In this document: in pieces, positions 1 through 8,092 of the stretch | Numbering within the stretch: the first letter of the stretch is position 1 | Layout: each line of letters begins with the position of its first letter | NCBI GenBank assembly: GCA_050288085.1 | Contig: JBNKDD010000007.1 | Location: forward strand, 1 to 52,032 | Direction of reading: 5' to 3' | Source of the DNA: JBNKDD01 sp050288085 | GTDB taxonomy: Bacteria; Chloroflexota; Anaerolineae; Aggregatilineales; UBA3940 | Length of the DNA: 52,032 nucleotides | The notes under the pieces: model-generated | Told to the model about the DNA's origin: nothing | The model's input: the letters and a program-made list of their open reading frames with translations, nothing else | Database searches by the model: none | Made by a program: the position numbers and the translations under genes

Positions 1-591
1 GGATCAGGATTAGGGCATTTGACCGGGCTGCTGTCCGATTCATTCCGGTGTACGGGGATTGATATTGCCCATTATGCCGCGAAACAAACGAGCCTGAACG
101 CGCCCGGATCATCGGCGCTGGTGGCCTCGGCTGACCGGCTTGAGGTGTTTGCGGATCACGCGTTTGACGTGGTAGTGGCGCTGCACCTGGTCGAACACCT
201 GGTTGATCCGGAGGAGTGCCTTCGACAGATCAACCGCATCCTGACCGATGATGGTTTGCTGCTGTTTGCTACTCCTAATCCGGTCTATGCACTGAGGCCT
301 CTGAAAAAACCGGAGATCACCCCGGATGCGATTTCTAAAGATCCGACCCACATCAACGTTCAGCCGCCGGATACGTGGCGTACCTGGGCGGAAGAAAGCG
401 GCTTCCGGGTGCTGAGACAATTTGGGGATGGGCTGTGGGATGTGCCTTACCTGCCGGTGATCCCCAAGTCGATCCAGTTTGCGATGTTTGGATTTCCCAG
501 CCTGATCCAGGTGTTAAGCGGTACGACGCTGATCCCGATGGCATTGGGTGTCAACCTGATTACGATTGCCCGCAAGGAGCGGCAGCTATGA
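1..591 (+). CDS. Class I SAM-dependent methyltransferase, 5' truncated
   Basis: The frame is open to the window edge, so the N terminus lies outside. The first visible residues (GSGLGHLTG) look like motif I, the SAM-binding glycine loop, and the following GIDIA fits the acidic end of strand beta-2. The block HLVEHLVDPEECL followed by LLLFATPNP is typical of Methyltransf_11/UbiE-like enzymes. The substrate cannot be told from sequence. Its stop overlaps the ATG of the next gene (ATGA), which implies translational coupling with the downstream dehydrogenase. A role in lipid or polyketide-like modification is possible but only inferred from that pairing. Confidence 0.85.
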   Translation, partial: GSGLGHLTGLLSDSFRCTGIDIAHYAAKQTSLNAPGSSALVASADRLEVFADHAFDVVVALHLVEHLVDPEECLRQINRILTDDGLLLFATPNPVYALRPLKKPEITPDAISKDPTHINVQPPDTWRTWAEESGFRVLRQFGDGLWDVPYLPVIPKSIQFAMFGFPSLIQVLSGTTLIPMALGVNLITIARKERQL

Positions 592-1508
592 GCCGTCGCA
601 AGGGCGGAAATCTATGGCTGATGCTGTTAGGGTCGGCGGTCGGAGCGGCCAGCCTGACCCGGTATTTGCGCCGGAAACAAGTACTTGATGCGAATCCCAC
701 CTTCTTTCAAAATAAGGTGGTGGTGATTACCGGTGGGTCGCGTGGGCTAGGTCGGGCATTAGCACACGCCTTTGCCAGTCAAAAGGCTCACCTGGTGCTG
801 GCTGCCCGTACCGAAGATCGGCTCCGGGCGGTAGCTGACGAATGTAAGGCGATCTACCCCGGCATAGAAACGCTGGTTGTCCCTACCGATGTGACAGACG
901 AATCTCAGCTTCAGAGACTGGTTCAATCGACGTTGGAACAGTTTGGACGAATCGATGTGCTGGTCAACAATGCGGGGATCACGCATGGGGGGAGCTTTCA
1001 TGAAGCCGAATTTGACGTTCTTCAGCGGGTAATTGATATCAACCTGCTGGCGGTCATGCGCCTGACGCAGCTTTCCGTTCCGGTGATGCTCCGGCAGGGA
1101 AGCGGGCAGATCATCAATATGTCGTCGATTCTGGGCCACCATGCCTTCCCTTATGTAGCTGCCTATAGTGCAAGTAAATATGGTCTGATCGGGTTTGGTG
1201 AGAGTCTCCGGCGAGAATTGATGGGGGCAGACGTCCATGTTCTGACCGCGAACATCGGCTTTGTCAAAACAGATATGGTAAACGAGGAAGTTCAAAAGCT
1301 GCTGCGGCGATATGGCGTGTTCAGTATGCGGCCTGAATATGTCGCACAGCGCATTTTAGCAGCGGCGATTCTACGCCAACCGGAAATTAATATCGGTGGG
1401 ATCGAGTTCGCGACCGAGTGGATCGCCAAGTTCTCGCCCCGGCTGGCCGATTATATGTGGTATAAACTCGCACCGTCTGAATTACCTAAGACGCTGTCCG
1501 GGTTGTGA
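588..1508 (+). CDS. Membrane-anchored short-chain dehydrogenase/reductase (SDR)
   Basis: 306-residue classical SDR. An N-terminal hydrophobic stretch (LWLMLLGSAVGAASL, about residues 9-23) followed by RYLRR suggests a membrane anchor. The NAD(P) motif TGGSRGLGRA, the NNAG motif, the catalytic Ser in MSSILG and the YSASK motif (Tyr/Lys) are all present, so the enzyme should be active as an NAD(P)H-dependent oxidoreductase. The frame stays open upstream to 375, but the start at 588 is preferred because it overlaps the methyltransferase stop and gives an SDR of normal length with a sensible anchor. Substrate unknown; anchored SDRs often act on lipids or sterol-like ketones. Confidence 0.9.
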   Translation: MSRRKGGNLWLMLLGSAVGAASLTRYLRRKQVLDANPTFFQNKVVVITGGSRGLGRALAHAFASQKAHLVLAARTEDRLRAVADECKAIYPGIETLVVPTDVTDESQLQRLVQSTLEQFGRIDVLVNNAGITHGGSFHEAEFDVLQRVIDINLLAVMRLTQLSVPVMLRQGSGQIINMSSILGHHAFPYVAAYSASKYGLIGFGESLRRELMGADVHVLTANIGFVKTDMVNEEVQKLLRRYGVFSMRPEYVAQRILAAAILRQPEINIGGIEFATEWIAKFSPRLADYMWYKLAPSELPKTLSGL

Positions 1509-1583
1509 GCCTGGGAACTATCCTAAATACCAAATCAGCCGCAATGGGAAACCAAAATTCTGCACGAATAGTGAGGAAATTAT

Positions 1584-2258
1584 ATGCAATATGCCGCGCT
1601 GAATCAGAGTAAAGTTAACCAGACGCTGATGAAAATTGGCGGGGCGGGGGCTATTGCTTCCGGGGTGCTGTTTATTGCTGGATTAGTTCTTCGCAGCGTC
1701 GCTGACCCTACCGGGTTGAGTTTCGGGGGGCAGGTCGATCTGATCGCCCGGCTGGGCTGGATAGCAGAACATGGCTCCTTCAATGCGATGATCAGGATAA
1801 TCAACCTGTTCGCATGGGCTGCGTTGATCCCAGCTGTGCCCGCTTTATGCGAAGTTGCCAAGGATCGCAGTAGGGCACTGACTCCGGTTGGAACCTTTGC
1901 CGGTGCTGTGGGCGTGGTACTGGGACTGATCGGTGGGTTGGTTCTACTGGCCGGTGAAATGGTACTGGTTCAGGCTGAGGTTGATACAGCAGTTATTCTG
2001 GTCAATATCCAATTGATCGACCTGTCCAGCGCTTTACTGCGCCAATCCGGTTATTATTTGCTGGTCATCTGGTTGGCACTGAACGGCCTGGTGAATGTGC
2101 GGTTGGGGAAGGCATCACGCCACTGGCTAAACTTTGGCTGGTACAGCCTGAGCCTGGCGGGGTTGTGGGTGCTCGTGATCAATCTGGAGTTAGTGGCTGT
2201 GGTGCTGCTCGCTGTGAACGCCATCTGGTTGGGTGCCAGTCTGCTCCGAACACGGTAA
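1584..2258 (+). CDS. Multi-pass membrane protein, DUF4386-like
   Basis: 224 residues with about six hydrophobic segments (for example GAIASGVLFIAGLVL near the N terminus and LAGLWVLVINLELVAVVLLAV near the C terminus). The start ATG follows a GAGGAAA ribosome site. The pattern of an early small-residue-rich helix and regularly spaced helices resembles DUF4386 integral membrane proteins, whose function is unknown. It sits 75 bases after the SDR and may be cotranscribed. No catalytic motif is visible. The family assignment is tentative; that it is a membrane protein is clear. Confidence 0.7.
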   Translation: MQYAALNQSKVNQTLMKIGGAGAIASGVLFIAGLVLRSVADPTGLSFGGQVDLIARLGWIAEHGSFNAMIRIINLFAWAALIPAVPALCEVAKDRSRALTPVGTFAGAVGVVLGLIGGLVLLAGEMVLVQAEVDTAVILVNIQLIDLSSALLRQSGYYLLVIWLALNGLVNVRLGKASRHWLNFGWYSLSLAGLWVLVINLELVAVVLLAVNAIWLGASLLRTR

Positions 2259-2275
2259 TCTAATCATCGGATAAG

Positions 2276-2302
2276 GTGGGCGACCGGGTTGGTCGCCCCT
2301 AC
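2276..2302. repeat. Intergenic palindrome, GGGCGACC/GGTCGCCC hairpin
   Basis: Perfect 8-bp stem (2278-2285 with 2291-2298) and a 5-base loop, ending in CCCCTAC. It resembles the GTAGGGGC..GCCCCTAC hairpins at 24020, 30027 and, partly, 11516 in this window. It lies between two convergent genes and could also end transcription, although there is no U run. Confidence 0.6.
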
Positions 2303-2321
2303 GGGTATCGCCAGGAGTCGG

Positions 2322-2570
2322 TTAAGCCTCCTGCCAATCAACCAGGAGCACGCCCGGTTCTCCCTCGGCTTTTAGTTCATCGCAGGTTGTATAGCGGTCA
2401 TCTTGCCAGATTTTTCCCGTTTCACCCCGCATTTCCCTGGCGAAGCGCCGGGCATCCTGTTCGGTTTCAGCCCTTACGACCAGGCCAAATGCCTTCTCAA
2501 ACCAGGGTTCCCAGTGGTCGTTCACTGGATTAAAATCACCGCGTCGTGGACGGAGCAGCCACAGTTTCAT
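2322..2570 (-). CDS. Conserved small hypothetical protein
   Basis: 82 residues starting MKLWLLRPRRGD. The ATG at 2570 is chosen over a longer frame (to 2615) because AGAGGA sits a few bases upstream and because the sequence begins with the MKLWLLRP block that looks like the natural N terminus. The middle (WEPWFEKAFGLVVRAETEQDARRFA) and the end (ELKAEGEPGVLLVDWQEA) have the rhythm of a small alpha/beta protein that recurs in many bacteria as an uncharacterised family; this is my recollection, not a search. No catalytic residues can be assigned. Convergent with the upstream membrane protein gene. Confidence 0.7.
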   Translation of the reverse strand: MKLWLLRPRRGDFNPVNDHWEPWFEKAFGLVVRAETEQDARRFAREMRGETGKIWQDDRYTTCDELKAEGEPGVLLVDWQEA

Positions 2571-2829
2571 ATATCCTCTCAAGCAGGTATCGAAATCTCG
2601 TCCCCTATGATACACCAGCAGCCATGCTGAGATCGAGAAAAAACCTATTCTGATCGCCGGGGTCCCACAAATTTGCTACAATCTTTTTTGTTAAAGGAGA
2701 CTGTCAATCCCTGAACTTGACAAATGTGATGGTGAACAACCTGTTTTTGCCTTACCTCTTAAGTGGAAACAGATACTATTTATCCCTGTTGACACCGAAC
2801 ACTCCAAATATCTCAAACAGGAAAGAAAC
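2571..2829. other. Divergent intergenic region, no gene seen
   Basis: 259 bases between the minus-strand small protein and the serine-kinase-like gene. A TACAAT at 2677 and two TTGACA hexamers (about 2716 and 2789) are present, but none pairs with a partner hexamer at 16-18 bases, so no promoter is called. AGGAAAG just before 2830 is the ribosome site of the next gene. Confidence 0.4.
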
Positions 2830-3651
2830 ATGGACATCGAAGAACTGGGACTGAAAATTGTTCCCATTGATACTGTAGTCCCTCATGAAATTGAGGACCC
2901 GCGCCGCGTCGAGCGCCTGAGCAGCCATCTCCGCAAAGAAGGATGGTTACGGAATCCACCGCTGGTGGTTGAGAAAAATGCCACTCACGTCATTCTCGAT
3001 GGCACGACTCGTACCCAGGCTATGAGAAAATTGGGGTACGAGCATATCCTGGTGCAGGTGGTTGATCCGAAGCGTGTACGCGTGGATACCTGGAATCACC
3101 TCGTACAGGGAATGAGCAACGCTGACTTCTGGTCAGAACTTAACAAGCTCCCCTTGTTGACATTTCAACAATTAGTCGGCTCCTCTAAAAGCGAAAGCAC
3201 CAATCGCTGGGCAGGCCGTCTATATTTTACCAGAGGCGAAGCCTACTCAATCGAAATACCCAGGAACTGCACACCTGCCGATGAGGTAGAAGCACTCAAC
3301 CGGTTGGTATCAATTTATACGGGTGAGCGAGAGATCCGGCGCTGCCTGGATAGCGACATCGATGCGCTGAGAAACGAGCACAAAGACCTGACGGTCCTGG
3401 TTTCATTCCCGCGATACACGGCTCATGATATTCTTGAGTTTGGTCTGCAAGGAGTGCGAGTACCACCCGGTATCACGCGCTGTATTGTGCCAGGCCGGGT
3501 GTTACGGGCGAATGTTGACCTGACGATGTTGGAGAGCAAAGTTCTCACCCTGGAGCAAAAGAACGCCCGCTTACGTGAATATATTCATGCCCGCCTGGTG
3601 CGGCAGCCATTACGGTATTATGAGGAATCGATCTATATCTTTGAGGACTGA
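2830..3651 (+). CDS. ParB/sulfiredoxin-fold protein, SbnI/SerK-like free serine kinase candidate
   Basis: 273 residues. The N terminus (about 1-90) is a ParB/sulfiredoxin fold with HLRKEGWLRNPPLVV and the ILDGTTRTQAMRKLG loop. The order and wording match, from memory, SbnI of Staphylococcus, a free L-serine kinase that makes O-phosphoserine: an acidic residue after His (H19-E20) and the Asp of the DG loop (D57) sit where SbnI has its essential Glu20 and Asp58. The C-terminal part (VPPGITRCIVPGRVLRANVDL, then EESIYIFED) also matches the SbnI tail. Unlike a true ParB there is no helix-turn-helix or CTP-box. It is followed 2 bases later by an MBL-fold gene. No siderophore genes are near, so its pathway is open. 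Confidence 0.75.
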   Translation: MDIEELGLKIVPIDTVVPHEIEDPRRVERLSSHLRKEGWLRNPPLVVEKNATHVILDGTTRTQAMRKLGYEHILVQVVDPKRVRVDTWNHLVQGMSNADFWSELNKLPLLTFQQLVGSSKSESTNRWAGRLYFTRGEAYSIEIPRNCTPADEVEALNRLVSIYTGEREIRRCLDSDIDALRNEHKDLTVLVSFPRYTAHDILEFGLQGVRVPPGITRCIVPGRVLRANVDLTMLESKVLTLEQKNARLREYIHARLVRQPLRYYEESIYIFED

Positions 3652-3653
3652 TT

Positions 3654-4460
3654 ATGCCTGCTTATATTTGCGCGACCTGTGGAACCCAATATCCTGAATC
3701 AGATCAACCGCCTGAACACTGCCTGATCTGCGAGGATGAACGCCAGTATATCGGATGGCAGGGGCAGCGATGGACAACGCTCGATTCCCTGAAGGCGACT
3801 CATAAAAACGCGTTTAAGGTCGAAGAATCAAACCTGATGGGGATCGGCACGGAACCTCGCTTTGCCATCGGCCAGCAGGCCTTGTTGATTCAGACACCCG
3901 CCGGTAATGTCCTGTGGGATTGTATCAGCCTGATCGATGAGGCAACGATCCAGATTGTTAAGGCGCTGGGTGGCCTGACGGCTATCGCGATCTCGCATCC
4001 TCACTATTATTCCTGTATGGTCGAGTGGAGTCATGCCTTTGATGCACCGGTCTATCTTCATGCGGATGATCGCCAATGGGTGGCACGTCCCGATCCGGCC
4101 ATTCAATTCTGGGAGGGCGAGAATAAACGCCTGGGTGATGATCTGACTCTGATCCGGTGTGGAGGACACTTCGACGGGGGAACGGTGCTGCACTGGCCCG
4201 CAGGAGCAGAAGGTCGCGGGGTGATCTTATCAGGTGATATTCTGATGGTTGCCAGTGATCGCCGCAATGTAAGTTTTATGTACAGCTTCCCGAACTATAT
4301 ACCCCTATCTGCGGCAAAGGTCGAACAGGTTGTACAGGCAGTCGAGCCATACCCATTCGACCGGATTTATAGTGCGTGGTTTGATCGAATCTTGCCCGTC
4401 GATGCAAAAGAAGCCGTGAAACGCTCTGGTGAGCGTTACCGGCAGGCTATCAGTATATAA
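3654..4460 (+). CDS. MBL-fold protein with N-terminal rubredoxin-like zinc knuckle
   Basis: 268 residues. C6-x2-C9 and C23-x2-C26 form a zinc ribbon or rubredoxin-like knuckle. The metallo-beta-lactamase fold follows: SHPHYYS (H115, H117), GGHFDGG (H172) and LSGDILMV (D195). The canonical HxHxDH is reduced to HxHxx, with Tyr-Tyr in place of the Asp-His pair, so at most one metal site looks intact. This is a recognisable variant of MBL hydrolases rather than a damaged gene, since the surrounding fold is regular. The 2-base gap from the SbnI-like gene indicates one transcript. Substrate unknown. Confidence 0.8.
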   Translation: MPAYICATCGTQYPESDQPPEHCLICEDERQYIGWQGQRWTTLDSLKATHKNAFKVEESNLMGIGTEPRFAIGQQALLIQTPAGNVLWDCISLIDEATIQIVKALGGLTAIAISHPHYYSCMVEWSHAFDAPVYLHADDRQWVARPDPAIQFWEGENKRLGDDLTLIRCGGHFDGGTVLHWPAGAEGRGVILSGDILMVASDRRNVSFMYSFPNYIPLSAAKVEQVVQAVEPYPFDRIYSAWFDRILPVDAKEAVKRSGERYRQAISI

Positions 4461-4468
4461 GAGTGTTG

Positions 4469-6178
4469 TCAGTTTGATGCGGGTAAGGTGAAGTAGAAGG
4501 TGCTGCCCGATCCGACAGCGCTCTCAACTCCAACCTGACCGCCGAGTCTATCAACAATACGCTGGGCGATAGATAAACCTAAACCATGCCCGCTTATCCC
4601 TTTGATCTCCAACCGCTCAAACTGGTTGAATATCCGGGTTTGATCCTCCTGGGCGATACCAGGGCCATTGTCCTTGACCCAGAAACGTACCATTCCGTCG
4701 TCCTGTGCATCTGCGCCTAACTCGACGTGCGGCTGTTTGCCGCCGTATTTAACAGCATTGCTGATGAAATTGGCCCAAACTTCCTCAACCCAGGAGGCAT
4801 AACCAATAGCCAAGGGCCATTTATCGGCGTTTTGAATTTTGATGTTGGCCTGGTTCTTTTCAATCAAGAACTGTAAACGTTCCATTGCTTCTGAAACGAT
4901 AAATGACATGTCCAGCGGCTCGGTTTCTACCTCATCTAATTGGCGCACGCTGGCGAGCAGCAGCAGTTCCTCAATAATGTTCCACATCTTCTTGCCGCTC
5001 TGGTTAATGGCCTGAACACATTCCTTTAACTCATCGTCGGATAACTGTTCAAATTCTGAGGACAACAGGTGAGAGAACCCCAACATCAGGGCCAGGGGGT
5101 TTTTTAGATCGTGCGCGACGGTGTGAGCAAAGGCATCGAGTTCGGTAATGAGTTTTTCGGCCCTGGCAATTTCTTGCTGGGCTTGTTCGTAAAGCTGGGC
5201 ATTCTGGATAGCAACCGAAGCCTGGGCAGCGATCAGTTCAGCCAGTTGGACATCTTCTTTGCCAAAGATGCGGTTATGTGAGTTTGCAATCAAGGTGAGT
5301 ACACCAATGGTTTGACCTCGTAAAAACAAGGGCACACCCATTATCGCAGCGGGAGGCTCAGACTGCATAATAGCGGCCCGACCATCCCATTGACTGTAGT
5401 TGTTGACAATGCGCGGCTGGGAAGTCAGGTAGACTCGCCCGGACAGACCTTCATCGGGCTTCAGAGTGATATTAATGCCGTACGGGTCAAGTCCTTCTGT
5501 TTCCACTAAACGCAGAGCATCTTCCTCTTCCTCGTACAGGTAAATACCCCCGCCAATATCTGCCTCAAGGAGATCAACCGCCCGCTTGATGATCCGGCGT
5601 AGTAACCCGGTCATTTCCAGGTGTGAGCTGATATCCAGGGCACTATTGTATAGTGCTTGCAGTGCCTCATTCTGCTTGGCGAGCACCTGCTCTGCGCGTA
5701 AGTTCTTGGTAATGTCGCGTACAATGTGGTGCAGTTGTTCGTGGTCACCACGCACAAACAACCGGCTGCTTACCTCAGCAGGCATCAAGGAGCCATCCTT
5801 GCGCTTATAGTGACACTTGTACATCCGGGTACCACTGCCTGTCGATTCCCAGGCCATCGGTGGCAGGGAATCGGTTGCCTCCAGCAACTCGATATCGTTA
5901 ATCTTCAGGTCAAGTAGTTCCGAACGAGAATAACCTAAACGACGTAAGGCCTGCTCGTTAGCGTCCACAATCCGCAGAGTAGGAAGTTCGATAATGAGTA
6001 TTAAATCGCCAGCATGTTCAAACAGATCATGGTACAGGCTTTCCAGATTGGGCAAAGCCACGTTCAATTGCTGGCTGTTTGCTGTTGTAGCAGCTCCCTC
6101 TAATTCGGCAATGCGCTGCTTTGCAGCTTCTAGTTCCTGGATCAGTTGAGCCTTGGTCTTATTTTGACGCTTCACCAA
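4469..6178 (-). CDS. Cytoplasmic sensor histidine kinase (PAS-GAF-HisKA-HATPase)
   Basis: 569 residues without membrane helices. Order: a Lys/Gln/Glu-rich coiled coil (1-30), a PAS domain (about 48-160, LYHDLFEHAGDLILIIE start), a GAF domain (about 185-330), a short coiled coil, then the dimerisation helix with phospho-acceptor H356 in AHDLKNP. The N box (FISNAVKYGG), G1 (VKDNGPGI) and G2 (GHGLGLS) show an intact ATPase domain. No response regulator is adjacent, so it is an orphan kinase. Its transmitter is closely similar to that of the kinase at 18599-20323 (both have WP.A.GYA.WVE), pointing to domain duplication. Convergent with the MBL gene, 8 bases apart. Confidence 0.95.
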   Translation of the reverse strand: MVKRQNKTKAQLIQELEAAKQRIAELEGAATTANSQQLNVALPNLESLYHDLFEHAGDLILIIELPTLRIVDANEQALRRLGYSRSELLDLKINDIELLEATDSLPPMAWESTGSGTRMYKCHYKRKDGSLMPAEVSSRLFVRGDHEQLHHIVRDITKNLRAEQVLAKQNEALQALYNSALDISSHLEMTGLLRRIIKRAVDLLEADIGGGIYLYEEEEDALRLVETEGLDPYGINITLKPDEGLSGRVYLTSQPRIVNNYSQWDGRAAIMQSEPPAAIMGVPLFLRGQTIGVLTLIANSHNRIFGKEDVQLAELIAAQASVAIQNAQLYEQAQQEIARAEKLITELDAFAHTVAHDLKNPLALMLGFSHLLSSEFEQLSDDELKECVQAINQSGKKMWNIIEELLLLASVRQLDEVETEPLDMSFIVSEAMERLQFLIEKNQANIKIQNADKWPLAIGYASWVEEVWANFISNAVKYGGKQPHVELGADAQDDGMVRFWVKDNGPGIAQEDQTRIFNQFERLEIKGISGHGLGLSIAQRIVDRLGGQVGVESAVGSGSTFYFTLPASN

Positions 6179-6387
6179 AAATCGGCGTGCAGACCCGCGG
6201 CCTCATAACCGGGGGAAAGCGCCTCCTCCTTTCGTCAAGCTCTCGTAGGGTTCTGATTGCCTGATACCCCTTTATTATATTCTATTAAGGGAAGGCTGGC
6301 ATTTGTGGCAAGAGAAAGGCTGTGAAATTGTTATAAAAAGGGATAGAAAGTCATGATGGCCTGGAAATTATTCGGGTTTAACTCGAT

Positions 6388-6416
6388 TTGACATACAGAA
6401 CAGATGTTTTTATAAT
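6388..6416 (+). promoter_or_regulatory. Perfect consensus sigma-70 promoter, leaderless start
   Basis: TTGACA at 6388-6393, a 17-base spacer, and TATAAT at 6411-6416. The predicted transcript start is about 6423, which is the A of the ATG of the radical SAM gene, so the mRNA would be leaderless. This fits the lack of a ribosome site upstream of that ATG. Confidence 0.85.
6398..6409. promoter_or_regulatory. Putative LexA/SOS-box-like dyad in the promoter spacer
   Basis: GAAC-AGAT-GTTT lies between the -35 and -10 hexamers. It matches the core of the Gram-positive SOS box (GAACRNRYGTTY) at every core position. A repressor bound here would block the promoter of a DNA-repair-type gene. No lexA gene is in the window, so the regulator is inferred. 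Confidence 0.5.
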
Positions 6417-6422
6417 TAAGAT

Positions 6423-7634
6423 ATGCACATCCGTTCTAAACCTGATGGTATACAAAAGCTGGCCCTGGTCGGCGACTCAAACCGGTTTGAGCGAGTCGGG
6501 GATCGGCCTCAATCGGAACTTCGGCCTGATTTGAATATCGCGGCGGAAAATATCGTCACGGTTCCGGTCAGGCAATCCGGACTTCAGGCCGCAAGCCAGG
6601 CCGGGATTAAAGATTGCATTACGCAGGTTTCCACCCCAAAAGGTAAAAAACCGATCTTGAAGGGGATGGTGACAACCGCCTGTGAAAAGAACTGCTTTTA
6701 CTGTCCTTTCCGGGCCGGGCGGGGACGGATGCCGCGTGTTTCCTTTGGGCCGGATGAATTAGCAAAAACCTTTGTTCAGCTTGAACGGGCCAAAATGGTT
6801 GATGGGATTTTCCTGTCGTCGGGGATCATCAAGGGGGGGATGACAACTCAGGATAAGGTGATCGATACAGTGGAGGTACTCCGCAACAAATACCGGTATC
6901 AAGGCTATATCCACCTGAAAATTATGCCCGGTGCAGAATATGATCAGCTTTATCGCGCCATGCAGATCGCCGACCGGGTGTCGATCAACCTGGAAGCGCC
7001 AACACCCGAACGGCTGCAAGCACTGGCCCCTCAGAAAGAATTTACCGGCGAACTCCTGGAGCGGCTGAACTGGGCCTGGCAGATCAAACAGGAGCAGCGT
7101 GTCCGGGCCAGCGTGGTAACTCAATTTGTGGTTGGTGCGGTAGGTGATACCGATCTCGAACTTCTCAGCCTGAGCGACAAACTATATCGCCAGAATGGGT
7201 TGGCACGGGCCTATTATTCGGGCTTCAATCCGATTGTGGATACGCCCCTGGAAAACCTCGAACCAACCCCGGCCATCCGCGAGTTCCGGCTGTATCAGGC
7301 CAGCTTCCTGCTGCGGGATTATGGTTGGGATGTAGAAGAACTGCCCTTTGAAGGGGCCGGTAATCTGCGGCTGGACGTTGATCCTAAACTGGCCTGGGCT
7401 GACGTTAACCTGCGCCATGCCCCGATTGACCTGATGCGGGCCGACCGGCGGGTGCTCATGCGGATTCCAGGTATCGGGCCAAAAGGGGCGGATGCGATTA
7501 TCAAAGCACGGCGACAGGGCAAACTAAATGATCTTTCACATCTGCGGGCGATAGGTATCCGGGCATCCAGCCGGGCTGCCCCCTATATTCTCCTGGATGG
7601 GCATAGACCACCGCACCAACTATCGCTGTTTTGA
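6423..7634 (+). CDS. Radical SAM protein with C-terminal helix-hairpin-helix, DNA modification/repair type
   Basis: 403 residues. C87-x3-C91-x2-C94 is the radical SAM iron-sulfur motif. The blocks FLSSGIIKGG, GYIHLKIMPGA and RVSINLEAPTPERLQAL are characteristic of the putative DNA modification/repair radical SAM family (TIGR03916-like). The C terminus carries a helix-hairpin-helix (LMRIPGIGPKGADAIIKARR), a DNA-binding element. The N-terminal 60 residues are variable. In many genomes this family is linked to a uracil-DNA-glycosylase-like partner; none is visible here. The ATG coincides with the predicted +1 of a perfect promoter that holds an SOS-like dyad, which agrees with a repair role. Confidence 0.88.
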   Translation: MHIRSKPDGIQKLALVGDSNRFERVGDRPQSELRPDLNIAAENIVTVPVRQSGLQAASQAGIKDCITQVSTPKGKKPILKGMVTTACEKNCFYCPFRAGRGRMPRVSFGPDELAKTFVQLERAKMVDGIFLSSGIIKGGMTTQDKVIDTVEVLRNKYRYQGYIHLKIMPGAEYDQLYRAMQIADRVSINLEAPTPERLQALAPQKEFTGELLERLNWAWQIKQEQRVRASVVTQFVVGAVGDTDLELLSLSDKLYRQNGLARAYYSGFNPIVDTPLENLEPTPAIREFRLYQASFLLRDYGWDVEELPFEGAGNLRLDVDPKLAWADVNLRHAPIDLMRADRRVLMRIPGIGPKGADAIIKARRQGKLNDLSHLRAIGIRASSRAAPYILLDGHRPPHQLSLF

Positions 7635-7668
7635 TAGCAGCTTCTCTCACAATTTTCTAATCGACATA

Positions 7669-7697
7669 TTGTTTATTCGCAGTCAAATTGCTATACT
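7669..7697 (+). promoter_or_regulatory. Putative promoter of the small membrane protein
   Basis: TTGTTT (7669-7674), a 17-base spacer and TATACT (7692-7697), 35 bases before the ATG at 7732. Good -10, moderate -35. Confidence 0.5.
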
Positions 7698-7731
7698 GCC
7701 TACAGAGAAATGATCCTGGCAGGAGAAATTT

Positions 7732-7941
7732 ATGTTATCAGCTATCCGACAACAGACAGGGTTGAACAGCCTGTCTGATCGCATCACAGATTTAACCGCC
7801 TGGTTTGTAGCACCCCGCAGCCTGAATGGGGTAGCCGGGCGCTTGAGCCTGATTTCGATTGTGTTTAGTATGGTGGCTCTCCTGACGTTGTTTTCGTGTA
7901 TGATCATGACAGTCTTTATCCAGGGCATGATTATTCATTGA
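7732..7941 (+). CDS. Small single-pass membrane protein, hypothetical
   Basis: 69 residues. An amphipathic N-terminal part (about 1-35) is followed by one long hydrophobic helix (LSLISIVFSMVALLTLFSCMIMTVFI). AGGAG lies 7 bases before the ATG, and a promoter-like pair is upstream, so expression is credible. No family is recognised. It stands alone between the radical SAM gene and the MoxR gene. The reverse strand is also open here but lacks a ribosome site. Confidence 0.55.
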   Translation: MLSAIRQQTGLNSLSDRITDLTAWFVAPRSLNGVAGRLSLISIVFSMVALLTLFSCMIMTVFIQGMIIH

Positions 7942-8092
7942 CCAGGCCGCGTCGAACTCCCCCCGGCTCGTATTGATCTACCCCTGTGCAGCCGCTAAAC
8001 TCCAAAAGCATTGATAGGATCGTGCCACCCCAAGAAGGCGGCCTGATCTATGGATGCGTACGTTTTTTGAGTGGTCAAGGTAAGGTAGCCAA

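Noticed and set aside
375..587. Extended N terminus for the SDR (open frame from 375)
   Set aside because: It lies in the methyltransferase coding sequence, lacks a ribosome site, and its composition is that of an out-of-frame reading.
2276..2533. Plus-strand frame of 85 codons
   Set aside because: It begins in the palindrome and runs antisense to the small protein at 2322-2570; the wording is Pro/Arg-rich shadow sequence.
7683..7928. Minus-strand 81-codon frame opposite the small membrane protein
   Set aside because: No ribosome site and no protein-like pattern, whereas the plus-strand frame has both a ribosome site and a promoter-like pair.
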